Positions 1-10,095 of a stretch of DNA of 64,000 nucleotides are shown one piece after another. Every line of letters starts with the position of its first letter. Positions within the stretch are counted from its first letter, which is position 1. The stretch comes from Salticus scenicus (Eukaryota; Arthropoda; Arachnida; Araneae; Salticidae), in the NCBI GenBank assembly GCA_963930645.1, contig OZ005648.1:198655542-198719541 (forward strand). The letters are read 5' to 3'. Made by a program: the position numbers and the translations under genes. The notes under the pieces are model-generated. The model saw nothing but the letters and a program-made list of their open reading frames with translations, did no database searches and was not told the DNA's origin.

Positions 1-653
1 GTTAGTTCAGCATTTGAGAAGTTGAAGATAGTAATCATTGTGTATTACTTAATCAAGACAAATGAGGTACTTAGTAGATGCATAAATGTGTTTGTAATGT
101 AATTTAAGGACACTTGTTTTATTAGATTAGAGGTGTATACCGTTATTTCTCAAGATTACAGAATACAACGTAAGATTAAGCATACGGCACATTCACAAAT
201 TTTGGGCGGTATTAACGCATTTAATTTTGCAGTAAGTGACTACATTTAGACGAATATGTACGGATATACATTTGTATAATATAGTTAAATGCATTTCTAT
301 GTTTAACTTATTATAACATATCAGATTTGGGCTAAGGTTTTAATGTATGAAAGTTAAATAGTTAAATAATCAACAGTATATAACATTAAATTATATTGTT
401 ATATTTCGATTACGACAGTTAAACTTGTATGTATAAACTATTTAATTTGATGATATAAATAAATTTGATATATCTCAAATCAGTGAGAGTCTTCTAAAAA
501 CGTTTTATAATATGCAGATGTTGAACGTTGGTAAGGATTTAATAAAAATTTATAGGATTAAAAATATTGTTTATTATTATCATGTTATTGCTTCCATTAT
601 AACATGTTTTATAGATAAAATATAGCAAGGTGAAAATATGTGCTGCTTTATAA

Positions 654-687
<34 letters not shown>

Positions 688-817
688 TTAATTTTTTTGT
701 AATTGTAAATCATTGATATGATAGAAATTAATACTTATTCTACAAAATCAATCTTTTTTAGTTCACTTCTGATATTTTTCAGAAATAAATTACGTTAGTT
801 TTTCTCGGTTGTATGAA

Positions 818-863
<46 letters not shown>

Positions 864-2149
864 GTATATTGATATTTAAAAAAAAAAAAAAAAAAAATTA
901 CTTCTTAAAAGTAGCATAGTTCATTCGCTTTGAAATTACTTACTAATAAATTTCAGGTGGGACAAATTAGGTCTAGCCTTTATTGCTGCATACAATTATT
1001 GTCATTTATTCATTTTAATTTAATTATTTTACATGGACATTTTAGTGGTTACCAATATCGTTAAATGTATATTGTTAATATTTATTTTGAAAAAAAAAAA
1101 AAAAAAAGTACTTTCTAAAATAGTCTTAGAGGAAAATAAATGCAAGATTAAAACATTTGCTTGTTCTTAAATATTTTACTTTTCATGTAATTATAATCTT
1201 TTACCTATGTTATTTACAAGAGAGAAAATATGAAGATACAACGTGTAATTTTTATTTCTGTCCAATATTATTGCTAATTTGTTTAAAACTTTCTTTGCAA
1301 TAGAATTTATATACATATATATATATATATATTTCATTAGATTATACAATATATATATATAAAGATATTTAATGCAGCTGAATAATACTGCAAAGTATGC
1401 GATTCAATCCTGTATGATGATTTTGCATTGAATCTAAATAATGTGCGATAAACATCAGTGAGTTTTAATAGACATTTTGTTTTTAGTATGACAGGTCGCA
1501 CTATTTCTTTCAATCGCCTGTTTTTGTGTCGTAACCGATTTTTATCTATCACCCTGAATGAAAGTGCAAACATTTTTGTTTTTATCCAAATATATAAATC
1601 TGAAAGTTTGTCATTGTATCTACCTTTTGTCCAAATTATTACATTTTATCAAAAATTGGTATACTAATTAGTCAGAACAAAATCTAGCTAAAATCGTATT
1701 TTTTAGTTCAATCGGATAACTGTTTCAAAAAATATTAAATAATAATAATAAAAAAAAATTAAAATTAAAATTATAAAAAAAAAAAAAAAGAAAGAAAGAA
1801 AGAAAGAAAAAAAAAAAAAAAAAGCCAAAAATAAATAAATAAGTAAGTATTTATTTTAATATTTATTTATTTATTTATTTATTTTTAATGTTTAAAAAAG
1901 AAAGAAAGAAAGAACGTGCAAACATTTGATAAAATAAGTAAAATAAAATTGAAAAAAATCATGCTGAAGAAATGGAACAATTTTAATTCACCGCCAAAAT
2001 GTCAACAAAAATTTAAAAGCCATCAAAGGGCTCTTATGCTAACGCTATACCAAAGAAATTTTGAGAAATGAATATAGTAACCGATATTAAAGGGAATGAA
2101 ACACAGTTTCAACATAATAACATACACAGGCGGAATTTACTGTTAAACA

Positions 2150-2184
<35 letters not shown>

Positions 2185-3460
2185 AAAAAACCGTCGGGAA
2201 AGTGTTAAGCGTATTGAAACTTTTCGGTGACTATTTCAGTTGAAACAAACAAAATTCAACATTTTTAATTTTTTTTTTTTTTTTTTTTTTAATTCTACTT
2301 GCTAACTAATTTTTATTTTTTTTTTCTTTCGATTTTACATTGATATGTTTCGAACATACTATATTTTGCCAAGATAGTACTGTAATCATTAAAAAAAAAA
2401 AAAAAATTATAATGAGATTTTGGTGTAAGTTTAAAGGTCTCCTGAGTTTATTTTTGTTACTTTTACGATGATATATGAATATGCGTGAGAAAATGTACAT
2501 ATGTATGTGTATAAGTATGTATGCATGTGTGCGGATAAACAAGATAACGTGTAAACGCTTTGTTCAATTAAGCCGAAAGTTAGTAAGTTCGAATGAATTC
2601 TATAAATTTTGAGGAGTCTATGACTTATAGTTTTTATATACGGAACACAAAGAAAAATTGTGTATCATTATGGCTTATGGACTCAAATTATTAAAAGTGC
2701 GATAGTGTCTAAACACTTAATTCGACAAAGCTAAACAATTGTAAGTAGATGCATGAAGTCTTATAATTCTTTTACAGGGACACGAAGAATAATTCTTTAA
2801 AAAATTCTTTATAATTATTAACTGTAGACTCGAATTATTTCAAGTAGAATCTAAATTGTACATGATATAAGTTGGTATTAATGTTATAGGTATTCACCAC
2901 AAAAAACGTACAGATCAATATAAATGAAAGACATACAGTTATTTTTTCTTTTTACCGGTATACAAATTAGAATTTTTTATACATTGCGTTCAACTATTCA
3001 AAATTCGATTTCGTAATGTTAAATTGTAAAAATTTAAGTGCAAAACTTATACATCACATACATAATTGATATTATGAGCTTATCATTTAAATTTATTTTT
3101 CAGGAAGACACAAAAAATTGGATACGTTACAAACATTAAACGAAATACAACCTGGAAAGAAATACTCAAACACCTATTAGGCTTTTTTTCTTTCTTTTAT
3201 TTTATTATAAAGATATATATATATATTTGTACTTAACGACTTATTTCGTTTAAATTTATTTAAACAATCGTTAATTGTTAAATATTTGGAAAGTCGAGTG
3301 GAGTCCTTCATATTTTTTAGTTTAATACTGTATTATACACAAATTTGGGTATACCTCAGTGGATTATTAGGTAATTCAATATTTAAATAATATTTTTATG
3401 TTTAAATGCTGAAATTTATAGCAAATTTTTAGAATTTACACATAAGTAAAACCACCCATC
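1..3460. other. AT-rich low-complexity DNA, no gene seen
   Basis: I see no coding or RNA gene here. The stretch is dominated by A/T homopolymers (A run 657-684, T run 820-859, further A or T runs near 883, 1090, 2163 and 2270), a (GAAA)n tract near 1788-1811 and a (CA)n plus poly-A tract near 2147-2190. Short open frames at 1337-1573, 1458-1667 and 2306-2542 consist of low-complexity residues and have no recognisable domain. Confidence 0.7.
820..859. repeat. 40-bp poly-T homopolymer
   Basis: An uninterrupted run of about 40 T. It is one of the longest homopolymers in the window. It could be the reversed tail of a retroposon, but no body is recognisable beside it. Confidence 0.95.
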
Positions 3461-3640
3461 GGAGCGTTCCTAAAATTTTACCTTTATTTTATTCTATTGT
3501 TATACCAGTATCGTCAATAAGAAAAATTTTTTTTAAATAATTTTGACTGTTTTAATGCTAAAATATTATGTTAAAAAGTATTGTTTCAAAATTGTGGTGA
3601 CAACATAAATAAATGAGCGTAAAATTTTAGGAAAGCTGTA
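3461..3640. mobile_element. MITE, copy 1 of a 180-bp family
   Basis: The ends are inverted: GCGTTCCTAAAATTTTAC at the left and GTAAAATTTTAGGAAAGC at the right. The inside shares the order of motifs seen in the copy at 3780-3961, including TTTTAATGCTAAAATATTA and a GTGGTGACAA segment. It has no coding capacity. The right flank passes into a GC-richer SINE-like stretch. The superfamily is unknown, and no target duplication is clear because the outer flanks have diverged. Confidence 0.6.
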
Positions 3641-3654
3641 AGCCTTGATACAGT

Positions 3655-3779
3655 GCGGGGGTTAACGTTTCTGGTTGGTTGTACAGGTAGGGCCTGGGCT
3701 CGAATTCCGGACAATGCATGGACGTGTTGCCTCTGTTAGAGGTAGCGACGGCCGCACATTATGTGCTCCTTCACAAACG
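3655..3779 (+). mobile_element. possible tRNA-derived SINE fragment
   Basis: This is a short GC-richer island between two MITE copies. It contains GGGCTCGAATTCCGG, which resembles a pol III B box (GGTTCGAANCC), preceded by a GG/TT-rich segment where an A box would lie. The 3' part (GACGGCCGCAC) resembles part of the better-preserved SINE-like segment at 29.8 kb only loosely. There is no clear tail or target duplication. It could instead be an unrelated repeat. Confidence 0.35.
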
Positions 3780-3961
3780 GCAGGCCTCTCAGCGTTCCTA
3801 AAATTTTACTCGTGTTTTATTATACTGACACCACTATCGTTAAAAACTTTGTTCTTGAAGATTTTAACGTTAAAATATTAGGTAAATAAGTATTCTTTTA
3901 AAATAGTGGTGACAATGTAGCAAAATGATTCCGAAAATTTTAGGAATACTGCGAGGCCTGC
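3780..3961. mobile_element. MITE, copy 2 of a 180-bp family
   Basis: The inverted repeats run about 28 bp with two or three mismatches. The left end begins GCAGGCCTCTCAGCGTTCC, and the right end is the complement of GCAGGCCTCGCAGTATTCC. The body is similar to the copy at 3461-3640 in the same orientation. It is non-coding. The TIRs extend into GGCCTC-type sequence that copy 1 lacks. Confidence 0.65.
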
Positions 3962-4121
3962 AAACAGTTATTGATTCGACGATCAGATGCCAACGTTTAG
4001 TCACAAATGTCGTACTATTGGCGGAAAAAAAATCATAAATATATGATTAAAAAAAAAAAAAATTATACAGACACGACATTATTTCATTATTTAAAACATG
4101 AAAATCTGACATTGACAGATT

Positions 4122-4330
4122 TTAATTTAGTGCCAGAGGCCTACTGCTAAACTTGTTAATATCGACAAATTCTTCTTTAGTTAATTCGTGACGATCTAAA
4201 TTCCATGATAAAGTTTTCATTAAATCAAACCAATGTGTTTCAGCTGCAGATATTGTAACAAATAACGTTAGAAGTCCAAACTGTCTTATAGCCGCAAAAC
4301 AACGTTTTTTCTCTTTTTCCCAATGAGGGG
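4122..4330 (-). pseudogene. Helitron Rep/helicase N-terminal fragment
   Basis: The minus-strand frame reads RCFAAIRQFGLLTLFVTISA followed by AETHWFDLMKTL. This fits the conserved core of the Helitron helicase-like N-terminal domain, whose members carry an FAxIRQLGxPTxFxTLSAADTRW-type motif. In intact Helitrons this lies in a protein well over 1000 residues long with Rep and Pif1-type helicase domains. Here only about 60 recognisable residues survive. The frame ends at a stop soon after, and the upstream part runs into a minisatellite. It is therefore a dead rolling-circle transposon relic. The domain match is from memory of the motif, not from a search. Confidence 0.6.
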
Positions 4331-4333
4331 GAG

Positions 4334-4438
4334 GTGGGCCTTGGGGGGGACTCATGTCAAAGTTGTACCTTGGGGGGGACTCATGTCAAAGTTGGGCCTT
4401 GCGGGGACTCATGTCAAAGTTGGGCCTTGGGGGGACTT
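4334..4438. repeat. 29-bp minisatellite, about 3.5 units
   Basis: Tandem units of about 29 bp share GGACTCATGTCAAAGTTG followed by GGCCTTGGGG. They start at roughly 4337, 4366, 4394 and 4423. The array is G-rich on the plus strand and directly abuts the Helitron fragment on its 5' coding side. Confidence 0.85.
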
Positions 4439-4463
4439 CATTCAATAAATCCCCATTCAATAA

Positions 4464-4570
4464 ACCGACTGAAATAGGCCCTTAGCACTATTAAGAATGT
4501 ATTATAAAAATTCGACAACTGTACCGACTAAAATGGGCCTCTAGCACTAATAAAAAATACACTTATCAAT
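4464..4570. repeat. 59-bp imperfect tandem duplication
   Basis: ACCGACTGAAATAGGCC at 4464 and ACCGACTAAAATGGGCC at 4523 start two diverged units, each with a CTAGCACTA-type core. Their position next to the minisatellite suggests they belong to the same decayed element. Confidence 0.6.
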
Positions 4571-4571
4571 G

Positions 4572-7015
4572 AATTTACAAAATAAAAAACAAACTGTTTG
4601 TAATTGATTGTTAAATTATAATGAAAAAATAAGGGGAAATAAAAAGATAATCAGCAGTGATTATTTTGAAATATATATATATATTAATTTGAATAGTTTC
4701 GGAAAAAAAAAATTAATAAATATATTTAATGTATTTTTATATTTCAATGCATTTGTATGGAAATTTTCGCAACTTCAAGACAGTAAGATATATATATATA
4801 TATATATGTAATATCCCCCAATTTCTTATCACACATGGTTTATAAATAAAAGAGCGAGAGTGAGAGAGAAAACTCAAATTAATTTACATGCATTTACAGA
4901 TCTCTTTTATACATAAATATAAAATGAGTGAGAGAAAAATCACATTTTCATGAGGCTTAAGCTTGTTTCACTTGACTGATCGTTGTATTTTGCTATAATC
5001 CAGCTTTTGGAAAGCAGTGAATTTCTCCAGGATTTAAAACTTTGTTATAGGTGAATAAGTAGCGTCTTCGCTAAACTTTATAGCTGCACTTAGCTCTTAG
5101 CTGCGGTAAAACTGTTTCCCTGAGTTAATGCAAATTCATTGCTTATCACTTTGTGCCTGCGTTGGAACGCGCGTCTATTTTGAAGAAACTTTCATTTGCT
5201 ATGAGTCTCATGGCACTGACTATTCGATAGTGACTCCTTTGTGATAGTACATAAGTAATAATTAGAAAGTTTGTGACGCGTCTCTAATGAGAAGATAGAT
5301 TTTCACATAAAAGAGAAATTCATTTATATAAGGAGTAACTTTCACTAATTTGATATTCAAAAAATGCATTGCACACATTTACTTGGTATTTTATGATCAT
5401 ATTCTTCTTTGCTTGTCTCTCTTTTTTAAATAAAAAAAAATTTAATTAATTCTTCAATATTTTTACTAAATGTTTTTAATTTTACTTTCGCTTGTGTTTT
5501 TCCTTTTTCCTGTAAATAACTTTTACTTCATATATCTTAAACACAAAAATAGAATAAATATTTCGTTTTAGATTAAAAAAATAAATAAAATTCTGCATAA
5601 ATTGTTCAATAAAGAATGAATAAAGAGAGAGAAAAAATGTATTTGATGCATTAAAAGACATAACTCTTACTCTAAATTCATAATAATTTTAAATAGATTT
5701 AAAGAAAAAAAAATAAGAATCAAAATTATCCAGTTTGATACCATAGTGTATATATGTATATCATTCAGTATACGTATAGAGTATGAAATCTAGCATGCTT
5801 CTCCCATTACAAAATTTTCCTGTGCAAACTGACGTAATTCTGATCACAGTCACCGAATACTATGCCTCAATGTGAGTTTACTTTTTAAGCATTAAAAAAA
5901 AAAAAAAAAAAAAAAAGAAAGAAAGAAAGAAAGGGAAGAAAGAAAGAAAGAAACACTGCACAAGAACTCTCCTTTTCTTCGACATTTTAGAAAATCTATT
6001 TTCGTCTCCTTCTCCTTCTTCATTTTTTATTATTTTTTTTATCGATAACTTTTTTGAATTGCCGTTGATACATGTACAGTTTAAACACCACTCTTTTTAA
6101 AGGTATTTTCCAGTTATTTTGAAAACTGATCCTAACTATACTACTATCTATATTGAAAATTTACAGCACATGAGGGGGTAACTGATGCATCTGCTTCATA
6201 AAAATTTAATCACGGTTGACTATTTCAATTAGAAATTGTTTTCTAATTTCACAATTTTGGGTTAAAAATAATCCTCGCTGGGTAAATTAGAAAAATAAAA
6301 TTGTCTTATGCTGTCATAATAAAAATTGGAGGTGGGGGGAGGAAGGGGGGGGGGGGTGGATGAAACCAAAACTAATTTATGTCGAGGTATAATTAAATGG
6401 GAAAAATCATAACTTTTTTCTTATTAGTTCGTGATTTTGAGCTGCCACAATTATTTTTATTTCACATAGACTCACAGACAGATATAATTTGAAAAATGTC
6501 AAAACTCGTTCAAGACCTCTTAAAATGTAAACCGACAAAAATTGGAAGTCGAAAACTTTTACGAATACAACACTTTCTCCTTTTTGAATACAGCATATTT
6601 CATTTCCGCATCGAAAATAAATGGGAATACAAATATTCCTTTATCTTGAAAATGGATTTAGTTAACGAGATAAAAATTATTGAATTATACCAGAACAAAT
6701 GATGAAAAGAAAATTTGACTACTTAGAAATATCTGAGAAAGTAATTCAGCCAGTTAATTATTTTTTATGATACTTCAGAAAAGCCAAAACACAACACATA
6801 CTTTGCTTTAAACTGATTAATTATTTTAATTAATTAAGAATCTAAAAACATAAATTTTTATCTTGATTAAAACCTTAATGGCCACAAGTCGCCTTAAATA
6901 TTTTTGCATTACGATCATTAGATATTTAGTTAGTATCAAATTGTTTTAGATTATATTTGAAAAAAATTTTCCTTTCATTTCATGCGCATGATCTATTATT
7001 GAAGGTCTGTATATT
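4572..7015. other. AT-rich spacer with simple repeats, no gene seen
   Basis: Nothing recognisable is coded here. The stretch holds (TA)n tracts near 4672 and 4788, a poly-A/(GAAA)n tract at about 5894-5952 and a G-rich run near 6330-6357. At about 6465-6580 there is a fragment resembling the 680-bp repeat found at 21.5 and 43.9 kb (CACAGACAGATATAATTTG, then a GAAAACTTTTACGAATACAA segment). A more complex stretch at 4980-5280 is unassigned. Confidence 0.6.
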
Positions 7016-7057
7016 TTTACACTGGGGAAAAAAATTAAGAAAACAACCTCTTTTTCT

Positions 7058-7088
<31 letters not shown>

Positions 7089-7237
7089 TAAATATACAGG
7101 GTGTCCAAGAATTATCTTTACAACTTTGAAATTTAATAACTTTTAAAATAAAAAGGATATTCACATTCTGTGTTTTGCAGTTATTAGTGCAACTCATAAA
7201 GTTTTGTTCTGTTTAGGTTAGCCAGTTGTAACTGAGC

Positions 7238-7414
7238 ATGTGGACCCCACAGGAAAAAGCACAATGTGTGGCATGGTTCATTGAGAGCAAATCGGACACA
7301 CAAGTTCAACGCAATTGCAGGACCAAATTTGGCAAGACGCCACCATTCAGACCCACCATCCGTGCATGGCACACCAGCTTCATGACCACAGGCTCAGTGT
7401 TACATAAGAACTAA
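7238..7414 (+). CDS. 58-residue truncated helix-turn-helix transposase N-terminus
   Basis: The frame runs from an ATG to a TAA and encodes a 58-residue peptide starting MWTPQEKAQCVAWFIESKSD and ending TGSVLHKN. It matches the N-terminal DNA-binding segment of transposases with a DUF4817-type helix-turn-helix: W-x-x-x-K-A-Q-C, a WFIE-K-S-D-T-x-V-Q-R-N stretch, then PP-x-R-P-T-I-R-A-W and TGSV. Intact proteins continue with a KKGAGRPSTSDE-type linker and a DDE domain. Here the frame ends where the palindrome centre begins. No premature stop lies inside the 58 codons. It may simply be a relic; expression is unknown. Confidence 0.5.
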   Translation: MWTPQEKAQCVAWFIESKSDTQVQRNCRTKFGKTPPFRPTIRAWHTSFMTTGSVLHKN

Positions 7415-7663
7415 TTTTTTGGGACTGCGCTGGAATGCTTCGCGAACCCGCTCAACAGTTTCATCACTTGTGCTGGGTCGTCCTGCTCCTTTCTTATGTA
7501 ACACTGAGCCTGTGGTCATGAAGTTGATTTGCCATGCACGGATGGTGGGTCTGCATGGTGGCGCCTTGCCAAATTCGGTCCTGCAATTGAGTTGAACTTG
7601 TGTGTCCGATTTGCTCTCAATGAACCATGCCGCACATTGTGCTTTCTCCTGTGGGGTCCACAT
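7400..7663 (-). pseudogene. inverted copy of the transposase N-terminus, longer
   Basis: This 87-residue frame starts MWTPQEKAQCAAWFIESKSD and is the mirror copy of the plus-strand peptide at 7238-7414, with several substitutions (for example R to L after TQVQ). It reads across the unique centre, adding GAGRPSTSDETVERVREAFQ and RSPKK before diverging in the opposite arm. This shows that the centre is the next part of the ancestral transposase gene. The last residues come from the opposite arm. The catalytic domain is absent, so it cannot encode an active transposase. A DNA-binding-only product acting as a repressor is possible in principle but is pure inference. Confidence 0.6.
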
Positions 7664-8356
7664 GCTCAGTTATAACAGGCTAACCTAAACAGAAAAAAAA
7701 AACTTTATGAGTTGCACTAATAACTGCAGAACACAGAATGTGAATATCTTTTTTATTTCAAAAGTTATTAAATTTCAAAGTTGTAAAGATAATTCTTGGA
7801 CACCCTGTATATAAAATATAATTTTTCTCAAAAGCAAGCTTTCGAAAAAATGAAAATTTGAAAAAAATGTAGAAAAAAAAATAATAATAATAATAAAGAA
7901 AGTTTAACGCGAAATGGTGTTAAGGATGCATTAGGGAGAGGTGACGATATACATGACCCCGAATGTTAATTTAAAACCAAAATTTTTCTACCCTGTCTTC
8001 TTTTTTTCTACATATGACTTTTTGTAGAAATATAATTATTAATTTGTAAACTATAAATATCGTTAAAAAATAATGAAAATGTCAATAAAATGTACAACGA
8101 ACATCTCATCCAATTTGCTTGTTTATCTGGTAAATATTTAAGTTATTCACATGAAAAAGAGAGATGAATGGGGGATGAGAAATTTATTTTACATTTGTAG
8201 ACATAGGTGTATGTTCTCCTATGTATAAGGCATCTTTATCATTCTTTCTCATTTAGGTTCCTTATTTATTTATTTTTTTCCCTTTCTTCCAAAGCTTATT
8301 TTTGAGAAAAATTGAATTAATATAAATTTAAATTTCTACTTTTTCTAAAACTTATA

Positions 8357-8655
8357 CAGGGTTTCCACTCAGTTCCTAAAAAAAAAAAAGTGCCTGATTT
8401 TTCCAAGATTTTTTTTTTAATTCCAGGTCACAAACGCGACATAAAAAAATAGCTGACAAATAAATAAATAAATAAATAATAGCTAATAACATAAAATATA
8501 ACGAAGCTCGCAACATAAGTATAACATCGTGCATTTTAAATTGCTATCATAATTTTTTCAGGACATTGGGCAATAATTACAATTTTCCCTGACATTTTAA
8601 ACTAATTTCAACTTCCCTGACTTCTTCAGGTTCTTCCCGATCCGTGGATATCCTG
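8357..8655. mobile_element. 299-bp MITE with CAGGGTTTCCAC ends
   Basis: The left end is CAGGGTTTCCAC after TA, and the right end GTGGATATCCTG is its imperfect complement. The inside has repeated short phrases such as CCTGACATTTTA, CCCTGACTTCTTCAGG and TTCCAGG, which belong to a common animal MITE type as I remember it. It splits the right arm of the palindromic element: sequence before 8355 and after 8656 continues in the uninterrupted copy near 10840-10860. Confidence 0.65.
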
Positions 8656-8925
8656 ATTATGTAAAGCTCTATTAATGATTTGATACCGAACATGTGATCC
8701 AAATTTTATGTTCGGATGTTCATTTAAAAAATATATATGTGTGTGTGTGCAATAGAAGAAAACGAGGAAACAGATTGTTGCTTAATTTTTCTCTCCAATG
8801 TATAGTTATTTCTACATACATTAGTTTATTTTATTCTTATAACTTTATTTTGATAGTTATAATAAAGCCTCCATTGATTTCAATCATCTGACCACTGCTG
8901 AAAGATGTATCCGTTTACTTAACGT

Positions 8926-8999
8926 TTTGGATTTATAAAGGTATTGTGGAAGAAACAGCAGTTCATGTGTTTTTTCCACAATACACTTACAATTCCAAA
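8926..8999 (+). ncRNA. 74-nt stem-loop, miRNA-precursor-like
   Basis: GTATTGTGGAAGAAAC (8941-8956) pairs with GTTTTTTCCACAATAC (8969-8984), 15 of 16 positions complementary, around a 12-nt loop. Pairing resumes outside with mismatches (GGATTTATAAAG against ACTTACAATTCC), ending with TTTGG/CCAAA. Length and shape resemble a pre-miRNA, but a decayed small MITE would look the same. No seed is recognised. Confidence 0.25.
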
Positions 9000-9570
9000 T
9001 TGTATTTCCAGCTTGTTTTTGAAGTATGCAAGATATATAAGATTTATCTACAATTGCACAGTTACATTTTTAATCTCAAATTCAAATAAGCAATGCTTTA
9101 GTGCATCATAAAAAACTGAAAAGAAAAAAAAAAACTTTTCTAGAAGCAGTTAGAGGGTTAAAACAATTATAAAATCCTGATTAAAAATTTTTCCAATTAA
9201 AAATTCTTAGTTTAATCAAATAAAACACAGTCAATTTAACTAAAATAGGAGAAATAAGGGTTTATTTAGAGGAAAAATCAAAGTCAAGGCAAAAATACCT
9301 ATTTGGATCGTTTTACAAAACTACAATTGTCAGTTCAAAATTACAGAATATCATAAATGAAAATCCATACTGCAAGTAAGTTCATTCCGTCACTTTTAGA
9401 ATAACAATAAACACTGTCTTTTCAAATCATTTATTTATTGATTAAATTGTTTGAAATTAGTACCCTAATAAAATTAAGAGTATAATTCTAAAGCATAGTC
9501 CGAAAAATAACGCTTCCAAGATTTAACCGCCAAAGTAAATTTCTTTATATATTTTCGAGAGCATTTGTTA

Positions 9571-9928
9571 TTAATACGTTGAATGCCATGTCAGCCATCG
9601 GTGGCTGATACTGAACTTTCCGTTTAGGTCGCGTCAACCACCGGTGGCTGACAGTGTCAAATATGATATACAGCCACGTCAACCACCGATGTCTGACAGT
9701 GTAAAATATGATATAAAACTAAAAAAAAAAAAAAAAAAAAAAAAAAACATTGTTCTAAGTAATTACTGAAAGTTTATTTAAAATTTACTTAATTTTTATT
9801 TATTACAGGATTATATCAATAAGAAATTTTAATGGATTTTATTGAAACATGGTAAGAATGACATCTTAGCAGCGCGCGTGGCCTGACTGGGATTTTCTTA
9901 AGAAATAACATGGCGCTCAACGTGTTAA
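9571..9928. mobile_element. piggyBac-like MITE with TTAA sites
   Basis: TTAATACGTTGAATGCCATG at the left is matched by the complement of TTAACACGTTGAGCGCCATG at the right, so 18 of 20 positions agree. TTAA lies at both ends (9571-9574 and 9925-9928), the target sequence typical of piggyBac elements. Inside are two or three copies of CGTCAACCACCGGTGGCTGA-like units of about 54 bp, each itself containing a CCACCGGTGG dyad. A run of 27 A sits at 9721-9747. There is no transposase. Confidence 0.75.
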
Positions 9929-10095
9929 GTGCTGATTTCCAAATGCTCGTAAGAGAATTTCAATTTTAAACTGCTTGTTGAAAGAATTAAATTTGTAATC
10001 TTGTAAATTTAGGTTTAACAAATATAAAAACACAGTATACTTTCTGTATAAGTTTATATATTCTAACATGAATAAATTCAACATGTTAGACTCAT

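Larger units (their letters stand above)
7097..7807. mobile_element. 711-bp foldback of a DUF4817-type Tc1/mariner element
   Basis: The terminal sequence CAGGGTGTCCAAGAATTATC at the left is matched by its complement at the right, and the element is flanked by TA on both sides (7095-7096 and 7808-7809). The arms at 7097-7410 and 7491-7807 are inverted copies of each other. They surround an 80-bp centre that exists only once. Each arm carries the 5' end of a transposase gene. No catalytic DDE domain is present, so the element is non-autonomous. TA target use and CAGGGTGTCC ends fit the Tc1/mariner group. The foldback arrangement is seen directly; its origin from a larger autonomous element is inferred. 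Confidence 0.85.
7020..8810. mobile_element. long palindromic element, copy 1, with nested insertions
   Basis: This is homologous to the element at 10096-11005. It shares the inner inverted repeat (TTTTTCTCAAAAGCAAGCTT at 7819 and its complement near 8290), the core phrases GGTGTTAAGGATGCATTA and CATCTCATCCAATTT, and the outer right-arm phrases (TGTGATCCAAATTTTATG, then GAAAACGAGGAAACAG). Two other transposons interrupt it: a foldback at 7097-7807 in the left arm and a MITE at 8357-8655 in the right arm. Part of the left arm (equivalent to about 10145-10270) is missing. It is non-coding and its superfamily is not assigned. Confidence 0.65.

Noticed and set aside
9585..9700. Regularly spaced short repeats that might suggest a CRISPR-like array
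   Set aside because: Only two or three degenerate units inside a TTAA-bounded MITE in a eukaryotic sequence; no CRISPR context.
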